From the NCBI GenBank assembly GCA_022457065.1, contig JAJGBQ010000009.1, positions 62,001-126,000 of the forward strand: 64,000 nt of DNA, in the 5' to 3' direction. Positions 8,703 through 19,069 of this stretch are shown one piece after another. Every line of letters starts with the position of its first letter. The stretch's first letter is position 1. The notes under the pieces are model-generated. The model ran no database searches. It saw only the letters and a list, made by a program, of their open reading frames with translations, and was not told where the DNA came from. The stretch comes from Curvularia sp. ZM96 (Eukaryota > Ascomycota > Dothideomycetes > Pleosporales > Pleosporaceae). The translations under genes and the position numbers were made by a program.

Positions 8703-10532
8703 ACGTGGTTCACAAGCGAGCGGCCACCCCAAGCGAGCGGCCACCTCCCCACCAGCGCGCTATTATCAACACTACAACGCGACATGTCTCAACCACGCAG
8801 CGCCCAATCAGTTTCTAATGAATCAGATATTCAACTTGCTCTCTTTGATATTAAATCCCAACGTGTTCAAAGTGTAAAACGTGCTGCAGAGATATATAAC
8901 GTCTCTCGAACAACAATTCGACGGCGACGCGCTGGAACGCGCCCCAGACGCGACTGCGAAGCAAACTTAAAGCGCCTAGATAAGCTAGAAGAGGAGGCTA
9001 TAGTTAGGCGTATTCTTGAAGAGTCTGCGCGAGGATTTGCGCCTACAAAGGCTGACGTTCGAGCAATGGCTAATAAATTATTGTATGAGCGGGAGGGTAA
9101 TCCTATCGGCAAGAACTGGGTGGATAACTTTATTAAGAGAACTCCTGAGCTCCGTACGCGCTGGAGCCGTCCTTATGATCACCAGCGAGCCGCCTGCGAG
9201 GATCCAGCAGCTATCCAGCGCTGGTTCGACTTAGTCCAGGCGACAAAGCAGAAGTGGGGTATTGTGGACGACGATATCTATAACTTTGACGAGACTGGCT
9301 TTATGATGGGCAAGATTTTATCACAGTTAGTTATCACAGGCTCAGAAGGATATGGCAAGAAGAAGCGGATACAGCCAGGCAACCGTGAGTGGGTTACTGT
9401 GATCCAAGGCGTGGGCGCGTCTGGTCGCCGGCTACCACCCTTCGTTGTCTTTGCGGGCAAGGTGCTTATCGACGTCTGGTTTCAGAACCTGCCTACCGAT
9501 TGGGTTCTTGAAGTCAGCCCTAATGGCTGGACGAACAATCAGCTCGCTCTTGCGTGGTTAGAGCACTTTGATACCCATACAAAGAGGCATACTGTGGGTG
9601 GGTATCGACTGCTTATTATCGACGGCCATGAAAGCCACTGCTCTATCGAATTTCAAGACCTTTGCAAAGAGAAGAATAATGTTCTTCTCTGCATGCCTGC
9701 ACATTCGTCTCACCTGTTGCAGCCTCTTGATGTGGCCTGCTTCGCGCCATTAAAGCGCAAGTATGGCGACGCAGTTTCAGCCTTGGCACGCAACCGCACC
9801 AACTATATTAGTAAGGAGACCTTCCTACCAGCCTTTAGGGCTGCTTTTGAGCAGTCTATTACGAAGGAGAACATCCAAGCTGGTTTTAGAGCCGCTGGTT
9901 TAGTCCCACATGACCCACAGGCTGTGCTATCAAAGCTTGATGTGGTAGTGCAGACACCAAAACAGTCACCACGACGGGCAGACACTTGGGAGGCGCAGAC
10001 ACCACATAACGCCCGCGAAGTTGAGGCTCAAAGTACTCTCATTCGACAGAGAGTAAGAAACCGCCCTGGGTCTTCTGCCAATTCACTTACCGAGCAGATT
10101 GCGCAGTTGAGTAAGAGGGCTCAGCAAATGGCACATAAGATAACGCTTATAATAGAGGAAATAAGTACCCTTCGAGCGGCTCTAGACGAATCAAATAAGC
10201 GTAAGAGCCGCAAGCGGCGATACGTACGGACAGAAGAGACTCTTACTGTAGGCGAAGTACAAGAAGTATTAGCTGAACAGGCGGGTAGCAGTCATAGTAA
10301 TGGTGAGAGTGCGTCGAAGAGGGTGCGAGGAGAGAGGCGGTGCGGGCGTTGCAAGCAGACTGGACACAACGCTCGTACCTACGCAGTTGAGATAGATAGT
10401 GCAAGTGATAGTGGCGATTCTGACAATTAATTTGGTATATCGCAATAGTTTATTGACCGTGATAAAAGACTGTGATAACGTCTCGACGTCGACGCGCTGG
10501 GGAAAAGTGGCGCGCTCACTTGTGAACCACGT
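8703..10532 (+). mobile_element. Pogo/Fot-like DNA transposon, family A copy 1
   Basis: The element is 1830 bp, bounded by inverted termini beginning ACGTGGTTCACAAG and flanked by TA on both sides (8701-8702 and 10533-10534), the target duplication of Tc1/mariner/pogo elements. The left end holds two direct copies of AAGCGAGCGGCCACC. The right end has lost this doubling and matches only about 20 bp. Copies 2 and 3 at 36368-38215 and 38967-40813 lie in the opposite orientation. Confidence 0.92.
8784..10430 (+). CDS. DDE_1 (pogo/Fot-like) transposase, intact frame
   Basis: The protein has 548 residues. An N-terminal psq-type helix-turn-helix (about 15-60) and a CENPB-type DNA-binding domain (about 65-135) precede the DDE_1 catalytic core. 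Likely catalytic aspartates are D169 in NFDETG, D280 in IIDGHESH and D316 in LLQPLDV. A Lys/Arg-rich tail ends in a CCHC-like knuckle (CGRCKQTGH), whose last Cys is Tyr here but Cys in the other two copies. The enzyme would excise and reinsert the element at TA. It is the only one of three family-A copies with no premature stop. The Cys-to-Tyr change may or may not matter, as the knuckle's role is unknown. Confidence 0.94.
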   Translation: MSQPRSAQSVSNESDIQLALFDIKSQRVQSVKRAAEIYNVSRTTIRRRRAGTRPRRDCEANLKRLDKLEEEAIVRRILEESARGFAPTKADVRAMANKLLYEREGNPIGKNWVDNFIKRTPELRTRWSRPYDHQRAACEDPAAIQRWFDLVQATKQKWGIVDDDIYNFDETGFMMGKILSQLVITGSEGYGKKKRIQPGNREWVTVIQGVGASGRRLPPFVVFAGKVLIDVWFQNLPTDWVLEVSPNGWTNNQLALAWLEHFDTHTKRHTVGGYRLLIIDGHESHCSIEFQDLCKEKNNVLLCMPAHSSHLLQPLDVACFAPLKRKYGDAVSALARNRTNYISKETFLPAFRAAFEQSITKENIQAGFRAAGLVPHDPQAVLSKLDVVVQTPKQSPRRADTWEAQTPHNAREVEAQSTLIRQRVRNRPGSSANSLTEQIAQLSKRAQQMAHKITLIIEEISTLRAALDESNKRKSRKRRYVRTEETLTVGEVQEVLAEQAGSSHSNGESASKRVRGERRCGRCKQTGHNARTYAVEIDSASDSGDSDN

Positions 10533-10534
10533 TA

Positions 10535-10853
10535 TGCCTATAATATAGAAGAGATATAAATTATAGATATTAGCTAATAGTTATAGATATACAATAGACA
10601 TATATCTACTGCACGTCTAGTCTCAATTGTAACAATTTTAAGGTTTATTAAGAGCAAAGAAACTAACTCTATATGTTTGTACGTAATTTTCAGCTTTGTA
10701 GTACAATTCAATAAAACCGACTCTATTTCATCGTATTATAAAGTGAGGCCAAGTTAGCCCCATCAGAAGGGGCAAGAGGACATGTTGGCCAGCGGTCTGC
10801 GGAAGGAGGCCGAAGAGGTGAACTATACCCAGCAATACTGGTGTTGCAGCAAT
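10535..10853. other. AT-rich intergenic, no gene seen
   Basis: TA-rich sequence follows the transposon's right end. It is a typical insertion environment for TA-targeting elements. No coding or RNA feature is apparent. Confidence 0.5.
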
Positions 10854-11645
10854 TTATGGGGCATCAGAGGATGGTTGGTGCAGTCTGATTGCCGTCGCGC
10901 ATTCCAAACACTCGCAAGAAGGGGCAGCACGAACTCTACCACGCTTCACTGTACCTAAGTGGTGAGGGTCCAAGATTTCGATCAAATCCAGGAGTAAATG
11001 CTGCAAACGACGTAACCTGTTTGCGGGTAGGCGAAGCTGCCTAGACCGTGCATCCACAAGTTCAGTAACTCCTTCTGTGATGGGTTTGAACCATTCTCGA
11101 AAAGCGACATCCTCGCCCTTAAACTTTTGTGTAAATGTCGAATATTGCGTACAAAAGAGCTCTCCGCTCTCATTATCAGTCATGATCTCCCCTATGGCCA
11201 TTTGTTGCCCGCGCCATAGCATGAATAGGTTCTCATCCGAGCCGTGTTTACTGGTGCTGAACGACTCCTGGATTGCTTCGATGGTGTTTGACAGTTTCTT
11301 ATTGGTTTTGTCAGTTGAGAAGCGGAGGAACTGAACCTGCCGACGGAGTATATATGTCCAAGAAAGGTACTGGCCAACCAGGAACGCTGTGTAAATGGTA
11401 AGCATGTCCCGTCGGCTTCCGTCGTAACAGGAAAGGATGTTTTGCTCTAGAATGTTATAAAGCCTTGATTGCAAGTCCGCCGATGCTAGCAGAAGGGGAT
11501 CTCGGTACTTTGCAACTAGTTTTTCGGATTCGGAGAGCCGTTTCGTCCTGTCACTATGGAGTGTGACTAAGGCTGTAATGCTTGCTGAAACAGCTGATCC
11601 AATTAGAGAGATCACCGCAATAACGATCGCGGCGATATCGGCCAT
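10854..11645 (-). CDS. Uncharacterised protein with one N-terminal membrane helix
   Basis: The protein has 263 residues. Residues 4-28 are strongly hydrophobic and can span a membrane or act as a signal anchor. A basic stretch follows (HSDRTKRLSESEK), then a mostly helical soluble region and a short Cys-containing tail (CECLEC). The start is the first ATG, immediately before the helix. I do not recognise a named domain. It resembles in style the single-helix hypothetical proteins common in filamentous ascomycetes. No introns are needed. Both neighbours are mobile elements, so context says nothing about function. Confidence 0.6.
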   Translation of the reverse strand: MADIAAIVIAVISLIGSAVSASITALVTLHSDRTKRLSESEKLVAKYRDPLLLASADLQSRLYNILEQNILSCYDGSRRDMLTIYTAFLVGQYLSWTYILRRQVQFLRFSTDKTNKKLSNTIEAIQESFSTSKHGSDENLFMLWRGQQMAIGEIMTDNESGELFCTQYSTFTQKFKGEDVAFREWFKPITEGVTELVDARSRQLRLPANRLRRLQHLLLDLIEILDPHHLGTVKRGRVRAAPSCECLECATAIRLHQPSSDAP

Positions 11646-12470
11646 GGTGGTTATTTAATGTCGGTTTCGTGTCTTCCTGAAGATTTTAGACCAATCTTCC
11701 TGATGCTTTTATATGAGACTTGCGGACAAGAGCTATACTTTACTCTAAGACAGTATGCAGCTTTCAAGTCTTTATAACAGTGCTGCGAGCGAGCTCAGTC
11801 CGCCTTATCAAGACATGGTAGACTAACTTACTTGATGCTGAAAACGGGCGATGATCAGCGTAGCTACATCACTCAGCTCAGCTAAAGCTTAGGCTGGTGG
11901 GCTGTCACAAGATTCCAAGTTAGTGGAAGTTATAGAGCTTACTAACTCGCGCGTATGTATTCAGCTGCGGCTGTCGACTAGGCACCGTTCCGTTCCGTTC
12001 TATGGGTCGGCACGCTTATTCGATCACATTGTTATGCATTGCTATATACGAAATAACGTGTTACAATGAATTTACGACGCTAAAATGCGACTTCTCCGTA
12101 GGGTTGTACTCCCGTTTCTCCGCCTCTAGTGTTGTGGCGACTGCTACACAAGGGTCTTAGTGTTGTGTATTCAGATTACTAAACGTCGCTAGGCACAATC
12201 GCTAACTAGACAAATGTACTATACAAGAATGGGAACACGCATTGAATTGACATATTGTGGCGAGCTGAATACGTGTGCGGTAGGTAACATGAGAGCGGAT
12301 GCTTATTTAGGCTAGTAGTAGACGTAATCTAGACTGCAAGAAGAGCTACGTAGGACTATTCTTACTTATAAGAACGTACTTGCTTGCTGCATATTAGAGT
12401 TTGCACTTACTAATATTAAGGTAATAGTAATCTATGAGCCGCTACCTGCATAATACAGTGCGAATCGCTC
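11646..12470. other. Intergenic, no gene seen
   Basis: This is upstream sequence of the membrane-protein gene, likely containing its promoter, followed by featureless AT-rich DNA up to the MITE remnant. I found no ORF worth keeping. Confidence 0.5.
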
Positions 12471-12657
12471 GATGTGGAAAAGATAGCAGGAGATCAGCCC
12501 CACGCGGGACATGGATCCACCTGGTGTACGCTTGTACAAAAAGAGCTAAGCCATGTAAACATGATGCGTTGGTTGGTCTAAAAGTTTGAAAGAAGACGCA
12601 TCGCTGACAGAAACTAATACTATTTGGGCAAGATTACCACTAGGCGACAAAGGCTTA

Positions 12658-14388
12658 CTCGCCCCACGGAGCCCGAACTAGGCCCTACCCAGCTCAACGT
12701 CAACCACCAGCTCAACGTCAATTTCATCAACCCACACGATTTGTATAGTAAATTAACCGCGCAAACACGTAAAATATTATATATTTGTTATAGCTACTAA
12801 GTGGGAGGTATCTCCCAGTGTATAAAACGCATTACTGGTGCCTGTTGACTTGGTGTTGAGGCCTCTGCAGAGGCAGGTGTTGGCTGCTGGGTGGCATCTC
12901 GGAGGCGCCGTCTCGTCTCCCTCACAGCCTTACGTACAGCCTTTTGCTCAGCGATTTTAGCTTTTTGAGATACGGCCTCTCGCGCACCTCTAGCTGTAAC
13001 TACACCTCCTTTCTGAATCGTTAATCGCGAGTTGTCCTGGCGCTGAGCTCTCTCGCGGGCAGCAGCTGTAGTCTTGGCAAGCTCACGAGTCGCGAGATCG
13101 TAGTTTAAACCTAGTATAACTGACGCTCTAGCAAGTCGCGCAGCCCGATTACTTAGTATATGCTCAGCATAATTACAGAGCTCTTGCGTTTTACGAGCGT
13201 ACGCAACAAAAGAGCGAGGAGTTGTAGGCGTAGGCGTCTCGGAGGCTTGAAAGAGATAGCTCATCTCCTCGGGCGTTGACACCCTCTGTGGGCGCGCGAG
13301 CTTATATAATACTCTCTCAGGATCCCATGGCCAGACGCCTGCTAATTCAAAAGCTTTTCGAACAGTACTAGATTTGAATGTATGTCTTCTAACGCCATCA
13401 ATTGCGTGTAGAAACTCGAGCTTGTTGAAATCGGTGCAGCCCTCGCGAGCAGCTCCCTCAACGACGCCTCTGTAGTGCTTCTTGTATGCTTGAAAAACAC
13501 CAACGTCAAGAGGCTGTAGGTTGTGAGAGGTATGGGAGGGGAGCGAGAAAAGTACTATATTGTTGTCGTCACAAAAATCGATCAGCTCCTTTGTGCCATG
13601 GGATCCAAATCCATCGAAAATTAACAGCCTCCAGGTGCCTGTTTGACGGCGACGACTACAGGCGTCAAAGTGTCGAATCCACTCAAGAGAGAGCTCGTCG
13701 TTGTTGTACGCTGTCTCTGAGACAGCTACCATGTAGTCGTTAGGCAACTTTGTGTTGGTGTACCATTTTGAGAGGTGCGCTTTGCCCTTGAGAATGATGA
13801 ATGGTGCCAGAACTGAGCCGTCAGCAGCGACAGTCTCGACGACTGTAACAGACTCGCGATTTGTATCAGACGGTGACTGTACAGCGTCATCGTCGCCAGC
13901 CATTGTTACAACGTACTGCTGGCCTCCAACGCCCATACGGATACCTGTCTCGTCCATATTGTATAGATCTCCAGGCTGTATAGCGTACTCATCAATTGCG
14001 CGCTTTAGAGCGGCAAAGTGCCTCTCGTAGACCTCTACTGTATTAGCTGCTAGGCGTTTTATTTCCTGTTGTTGATTGAGCCTTCGATTTGGTGCAGCAC
14101 GCTCTATTTTTGATGCGCGGCCTGAGACGCGCTTTTGGAGCCTGCTGTAGGGCACATGATTATAGTCTGCTGCTGCGCGTATATTTGCGTGGATACCACT
14201 ATCTAACTCGGCAATAGCAATTTCAATACGCTCTTCAATCTGCGCGTAAGTCCCAAAGCGGTGCGACATGTTGTTGTGGAGAAAAATTGAGTCAAAGTGG
14301 TGGGGGGTAGCAAAATTGACGTTGAGCTGGTGGTTGACGTTGAGCTGGGTAGGGCCTAGTTCGGCAGAACTGGGCTCCGTGGGGCGAG
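12658..14388 (-). mobile_element. Pogo-like DNA transposon, family B
   Basis: The boundaries are fixed by comparison with the empty site in the MITE at 61773-62040. The host sequence is interrupted exactly at a TA that is present on both sides (12656-12657 and 14389-14390). Inverted termini begin CTCGCCCCACGGAGCC and run about 65 bp, apart from a 9 bp length difference near base 16. Each terminus contains two direct copies of AGCTCAACGTCAA. Confidence 0.93.
12797..14269 (-). CDS. DDE_1 transposase of family B, apparently lacking its CENPB domain
   Basis: The open frame encodes 490 residues. Residues 1-60 look like the psq-type helix-turn-helix. The sequence then passes almost directly into the pre-catalytic helix and the DDE_1 core: D106 in NMDETG, a second Asp in LLIFDGFGSHG, a third in LQPLDVGVF. 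Relatives such as the family-A protein have about 80 more residues here, forming the CENPB-type DNA-binding domain, so an in-frame deletion is likely. The tail is an Arg/Ala-rich coiled coil. With one DNA-binding module gone the protein may be inactive or rely on other copies. That is inference. Confidence 0.85.
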   Translation of the reverse strand: MSHRFGTYAQIEERIEIAIAELDSGIHANIRAAADYNHVPYSRLQKRVSGRASKIERAAPNRRLNQQQEIKRLAANTVEVYERHFAALKRAIDEYAIQPGDLYNMDETGIRMGVGGQQYVVTMAGDDDAVQSPSDTNRESVTVVETVAADGSVLAPFIILKGKAHLSKWYTNTKLPNDYMVAVSETAYNNDELSLEWIRHFDACSRRRQTGTWRLLIFDGFGSHGTKELIDFCDDNNIVLFSLPSHTSHNLQPLDVGVFQAYKKHYRGVVEGAAREGCTDFNKLEFLHAIDGVRRHTFKSSTVRKAFELAGVWPWDPERVLYKLARPQRVSTPEEMSYLFQASETPTPTTPRSFVAYARKTQELCNYAEHILSNRAARLARASVILGLNYDLATRELAKTTAAARERAQRQDNSRLTIQKGGVVTARGAREAVSQKAKIAEQKAVRKAVRETRRRLRDATQQPTPASAEASTPSQQAPVMRFIHWEIPPT

Positions 14389-14915
14389 TAGCGTGGGATC
14401 AGAGATCGCCTGCTTACAGAAACCAGAAGCTGCAACTGCATGAGAGTGTACCGCTGCTAGACTACGACCTGAGCCACAAGTATCAATACAGTGACTAGCG
14501 GTTGCGGCTTCACCCGTACACTTAGCTGTGCAACTGCTTTGGACAGTCTCACTTCCCGTAGTTATAAAGCCTAGGGCTAAACGTTCGCCACAAAAGGGTC
14601 GATATGATTGGTCAGTTGTTAGCCTAGTGATGACTTATCTTATGGAATGTTGCACGCAGAGGTCAAGTAGTAATCGCCAACGACACATTGTAACGAGGAT
14701 TCGCCAAGCACTTGCAATGAAATAAGCGTTAATAGTTAAATGATATGAAGAGCTTGTAAGCCGCAACGCGCATAAAAGTTCACTTGGAAACTACACGGCT
14801 GTAAGATACTGCATATATTAACTGACCGCAACCTTGTGTCCAGTGGCGAACCTTAGGGCATTAAAGACTAGTAATACACTGTGTATAGCTTGCTCTCCCT
14901 TGCGAAATCTTTATA

Positions 14916-16386
14916 ATGAAGTTCTTGTCAGTTTCTTGTCTCGGGATTTTGCCGATTTACGTAGCCATTGCCATTCATCTCGACATCCACTCGCCAGGTA
15001 TACGATTGTTGGTCCGCGATGGCTAAGCTTACTTGGGAACAGAAAGTATCAAGGAAACTATTGCGGTACTCGCCAAAGATCTGCGACGATACTATACCGG
15101 AGATCAAGAAGGTGGTATACCAGGTCTCCTCCCACCACCCTATCACTGGTGGCAGGCTGGTGCTATGTTCAATACCTTCATCAACTACTGGTACTACACT
15201 GGAGATGACCAGTACAATTCTGTTGTTACACAGGCTTTGGAACATCAGGTTGGAGAGTTTAATGCTTTCATGCCTCTTAATCAGACCAGGTCGCTCGGAA
15301 ACGACGACCAAGGCTTCTGGGGAATGACGGCCATGTCTGCGGCAGAGAACAAACTGCCAGGCTTGGAAAATGGAAAGCCGTCCTGGTTATCGCTTGCTCA
15401 AGCTGTGTTCAACACACAGCGAAATCGATGGGACTAAACCCTCTGTGGAGGAGGATTGAGATGGCAGGTCTACTTTTTCAGCATCGGGTACAGTTATAAG
15501 AATACTATATCCAACGGCTGCTTCTTCAATATAGCTGCTCGTCTCTACAAATATTTTGAAGATGAAATCTATTTGGATTGGGCTGAACAGGTTTGGCAGT
15601 GGGAGTTGGCCATGGGCCTTATAACAAAGGAGTATTACTTCCTGGATGGCGCCCATGGCAAGGAGAATTGCACAACTTTCGACTATAAAAAATGGACCTA
15701 TAATGCTGGGGTGCACATGGCTGGCGCTGCAGCAATTTGGAACGTAGTGAGTGAAAGCCAAACAGTTGGTCGATGCGCTTTCAGCCGCTTACTTTCCACA
15801 AGACTCAGAGTGACATCTGGAAAACCAGGCTAGAAGGAATCATTGGAGGACTAAGCATTTTCTTCCGCGACAACGTCATGATCGAAATCAGCTGCGAGAA
15901 CCGAGGCAGATGCAACATAGACCAGCGGTCTTTCAAGACGTACTTGTCTCGCTGGATGGCTTACACGGCGATGGTTGCCCCTTGGACTCGCGATTCGATT
16001 GACCCACGGCTCCAGGCTTCCGCTGTTGCCGCAGCTGCTCAATGCACGAACGAGGGAGGGCAGAGCTCTTGCAATCTTTACTGGGCTGCAGGAAATGAAC
16101 ATGGTAACAGCTTTGGTGTTGGCGAGCAAATGGCTGCTTTAGAAGTGATACAAAGTCTTCTCTACCCGCTGTTGCCGGGCCTGTGTCACGTAACAGCGGA
16201 GGAACGTCACTGAGCAACCCAGACGCCGGTCTGGACAACACGACTGAATTTCTTATTCTCGAAGACATCACTTTAGGCGAAAAGATTGGTGCTAATGTGT
16301 TGACAATCGTCATGCTGGGAAGCGCTGTTGCCGGCGCTGCATGGATGCTATCAGAAAGAGATGAACCTCATTTTCGCCGAGAGTGA
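14916..16386 (+). pseudogene. GH76 (DFG5/DCW1-like) mannanase/transglycosylase pseudogene, copy 1
   Basis: ATG at 14916 opens a signal peptide. An intron at 14998-15042 (GT-AG, 45 bp) restores the family sequence LDIHSP-ESIKETI. GH76 hallmarks follow: PYHWWQAGAMF, LGNDDQGFWG, CGGGLRWQ, SNGCFFNIAARL, the cysteine pairs and GVGEQMAALEV. The end has the family's Gly/Thr-rich tail and a hydrophobic C-terminal helix. Lesions: TAA at 15435-15437 inside the WD-x-x-CGGG block, at least one frame change between 15745 and 15830, and another near 16163. DFG5/DCW1 proteins are thought to join GPI-anchored glycoproteins to cell-wall glucan. This copy cannot make a full enzyme. Confidence 0.9.
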
Positions 16387-16567
16387 GCTCGAGGAGATGC
16401 TCCAAACAGGCAACGCGTTGAGGAGCTGTAAGATTTGCGAGACTATGATACTTAGCTGTAGGGAGGATGAAGTGTGCTCGAGCTACAAGCCGCGAAGACT
16501 GGTAATCGACGTCGACAGCTCGTACCACCACTTCACTTCCTAACCATAAACCATGCCGATAGAGTAA

Positions 16568-17824
16568 TTAGATAAGCCATTCTTTTGCAGCTGCATCATG
16601 TTCGCTTCTTAACTCCTTCCAGTTGTAGCGCTCGAACCGAAAATTCCAGATCCCCTCTTTAATGATTGGCCCCTGTTCCGTGTATCGGCTGCTTTCTCTC
16701 CCAACATGCTGTACTAAGCTAGGAGTTATGGCAAACCTGAGCTCGTCTCTTTGCTCAGCAAACTCTTCTGTCAAGACATCCATGAAGCCAGTACGGCGGT
16801 CGTTAAAATAAGAGACCAGCTCCAGAGCCTTATTCCTTGGGAAGACAAGAGCTTGGCTGCAACACCCGAACCGGGTCATCTCGCTCACACCGGTTCAAAT
16901 GGGCAGGACTGTCATTCGTCCCAGTGCGAAGAAAAGCAGGATTGCTGCTGTCAGCATGAAGTACGATAAGAGGACTGTGCATCGTGGACTGAGAAAACGG
17001 CAAAGCATGACGGCAGATTGGGCCTTCCGCAATGAGAACAAAACAGCTGCAAGGGCGCCCGCTGCGATGAGTGACCAGCAAACATATGTCGGCCAGTATT
17101 CCGAATTCCAGCCCATATACCTCTCGGTGTAGAATAGACGAAGGTATAGAAAACTGTCTCTGGCCTGTCGCAATAAGGTCTGGCGCTCTGCCTCCCGTAT
17201 TGCAAAGACTGTGCGATGGAACCACCCGTCCATAGCGACCGTGTCGTCTTCAAAGATAGCTATGTATGGCGTGTGTTGCGCCGCGCATTTAGCCAAAAGA
17301 TATGAGTAATCGTAAAGCCCCTTGGTCAGAAATTTGCCACTTTCATCCTCCATCACACTCAAATCCTGTTTGTCGCTGTTCTCAAGGTCGTAGGTAATAA
17401 CATGGTCTGTAAGCTCGTGTAACCAGGTATCGCCATAATGTGGATGTATTGTAGGGTCCGTGTGCGGTATGAACACAATCAGAAATATGTCGCTTCTTTC
17501 TTCTGGTGTGAGTCCCTCTAATAGAGATCCTATAGTATCGGACATGTATTGCGCGTGACGACGACCTACAGAAGGTATCCCGACGCATAACCTTCTCTTT
17601 TTGTTACCAGGCTTAAGCCGTTTGAATGTCTGAGTAGTATTGTAGGCTGAAATAAACTCGGTGGCCTGCTTGCGTCGGACTCGGGAATAACGAGGTTCAT
17701 ATCCTTTCTTCGGGTTGAAGAAGATGGATATTGGATCGCGCGTGGATCTTAAATCAATTGTAATGATAACAATAATGCCCAGCAGTAAACCACAAAGGGC
17801 TGCTGTTTTCCAAAAAGGACGCAT
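16568..17824 (-). pseudogene. PGAP4-like glycosyltransferase, truncated by a nonsense codon, copy 1
   Basis: The full frame would be 418 residues. TGA at 16895-16897 (codon 310) replaces the CGA (Arg) of copy 2. Residues 7-23 are a signal anchor, the GT-A region has IAIFEDD (E192-D193-D194), and two further membrane helices lie at about 246-264 and 283-301. Sequence after the stop (GCCSQALVFPR, GFMDVLTEE) is the second half of the catalytic domain. A GT-A fold split by a two-helix insert is the hallmark of PGAP4/TMEM246-type enzymes, which add a side-chain sugar to GPI glycans in the Golgi. The family assignment is from these features. The gene is convergent with the GH76 pseudogene, 181 bp apart. 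Confidence 0.8.
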
Positions 17825-19069
17825 GAAATGTATGGGTGAGAACTAGCTTCTGCGGTCGTCCGACCTGCATAAGAGCGCACACAATATACTAACTATATCG
17901 GATGGAAGTGCTAATGATACAGTCACTAGCAAATACGACTCCATCTTCGCAGAGAGAGGCTAAATGGTTATGTTAAGTCCCACTTTTCTCAAGCAATTTA
18001 GCCCCGGATGTTCGCCGCTTCGTAATTGATATATGATTGGATCCTTGAAAAGCAATGATGATAGAACTCTACATAGTGTTGTTGTCTACAAAGGTGACAC
18101 CGTAGCCGCTAGTAGTTGCTAACCTTTCATATTTTAATAAGTAAAAAGACTAAATAACGTTAGGTATATTACATATATACGAAGGCTATAGATACATCTT
18201 CTATGCGCGAATAGTAGTATCCTCCCGAAGTAGAATTATCTCGCTTATTTTCCAGTGCGAATAGTTTTCCAGGCCTCAGGGATAGATATTAGAAAATTAA
18301 GTTAAATAAGGGGTTGTGCCCTAATCCTCTTAGCCGTAACGCAGCCATGTTACCGCGCATTAGTGTGATCAGAGTTTAATTCTAAGTCTTACGAGATAAG
18401 CTCCCTGTTATCCAAAAGCACTCGTCGCAAGGCACAAACAAAGGCTTGTTTTTTAGGAATATGTACAAACAACTCGACTATGTAATACTATATACAACTA
18501 GGAGAGCAACTAACAGATGTGTAGTGTAGGGGCATGATCTAAACATAATTAATTAAGACTACAAGTCGAGATACTAAGCAAGCACATAGTTAGCCACCGC
18601 TAATAACAACAAAGTTCATTACTACTCTCTATAAGCGTAAGCTAGTCAGACGAAACGTCTAACTGCTGTGTGATGACCCTAAAATGCTAGTACTCCTAAT
18701 TACGCTTACAGCTAGTAAGCAAGACGAAGGATGCGACTCAAAACGCTGCCCCGTAATCCTTCCAACCATGCCATAGTCACGTGACACAATCAGTGATCAG
18801 TATGTTTTGGCGCCACTAAGAAATTAAGCAGGCTAGGACGGTGAATTTGAAACGCGCAGCTAACCTCCCACTTAGGGGTGGTTGGCATACCCGTAATGAT
18901 GCACGTTGACCATCACGACTATAGAACAGCACCAAGAAAGCCGTTCGACGCGAGCTAGACAGCTGGTTAGAGATAAATCTTGCAGTATGGCTGCAGATCA
19001 TTGCAAGAGTATAGTGTGCGCATGAGTTAGGGTTCTAGCTACAAAGACTGCTCTATGTTTGAACAATAG
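17825..19069. other. Non-coding part of the duplicated segment
   Basis: This contains the upstream region of the glycosyltransferase and about 1.1 kb with no believable ORF. It is useful chiefly for comparing copies, because transitions at CpA/TpG are abundant. A diverged relative of 18665-18790 occurs at 61004-61125. Confidence 0.7.

Larger units (their letters stand above)
12471..14448 (-). mobile_element. MITE copy split by a pogo-like insertion
   Basis: Sequence at about 12510-12657 and 14389-14448 matches, in reverse orientation, the uninterrupted MITE at 61773-62040. The right inverted end (GCAACTGCATGAGAGTG) and a TA follow at 14449-14450. The left terminus is degraded, so the start given is approximate. 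The 1731 bp element at 12658-14388 sits inside. Confidence 0.75.
14487..19001 (+). repeat. Segmental duplication, copy 1 (4.5 kb)
   Basis: The segment begins at TACAGTGACTAGCG and ends at CTGCAGATCAT. It is repeated in the same orientation at 41129-51016, where a LINE interrupts it. About 14930-17830 is nearly identical between copies, with roughly ten differences that I counted by eye. Both flanks carry dozens, mostly C/T and G/A at CpA/TpG. About 350 bp (roughly 17915-18266) is absent from copy 2. No inverted termini were found, so I call it a duplicated segment, not a transposon. Confidence 0.93.

Noticed and set aside
14928..15311. 127-residue minus-strand frame repeated in both duplication copies
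   Set aside because: It is the antisense of the GH76 coding region. Repetition only reflects the duplication.
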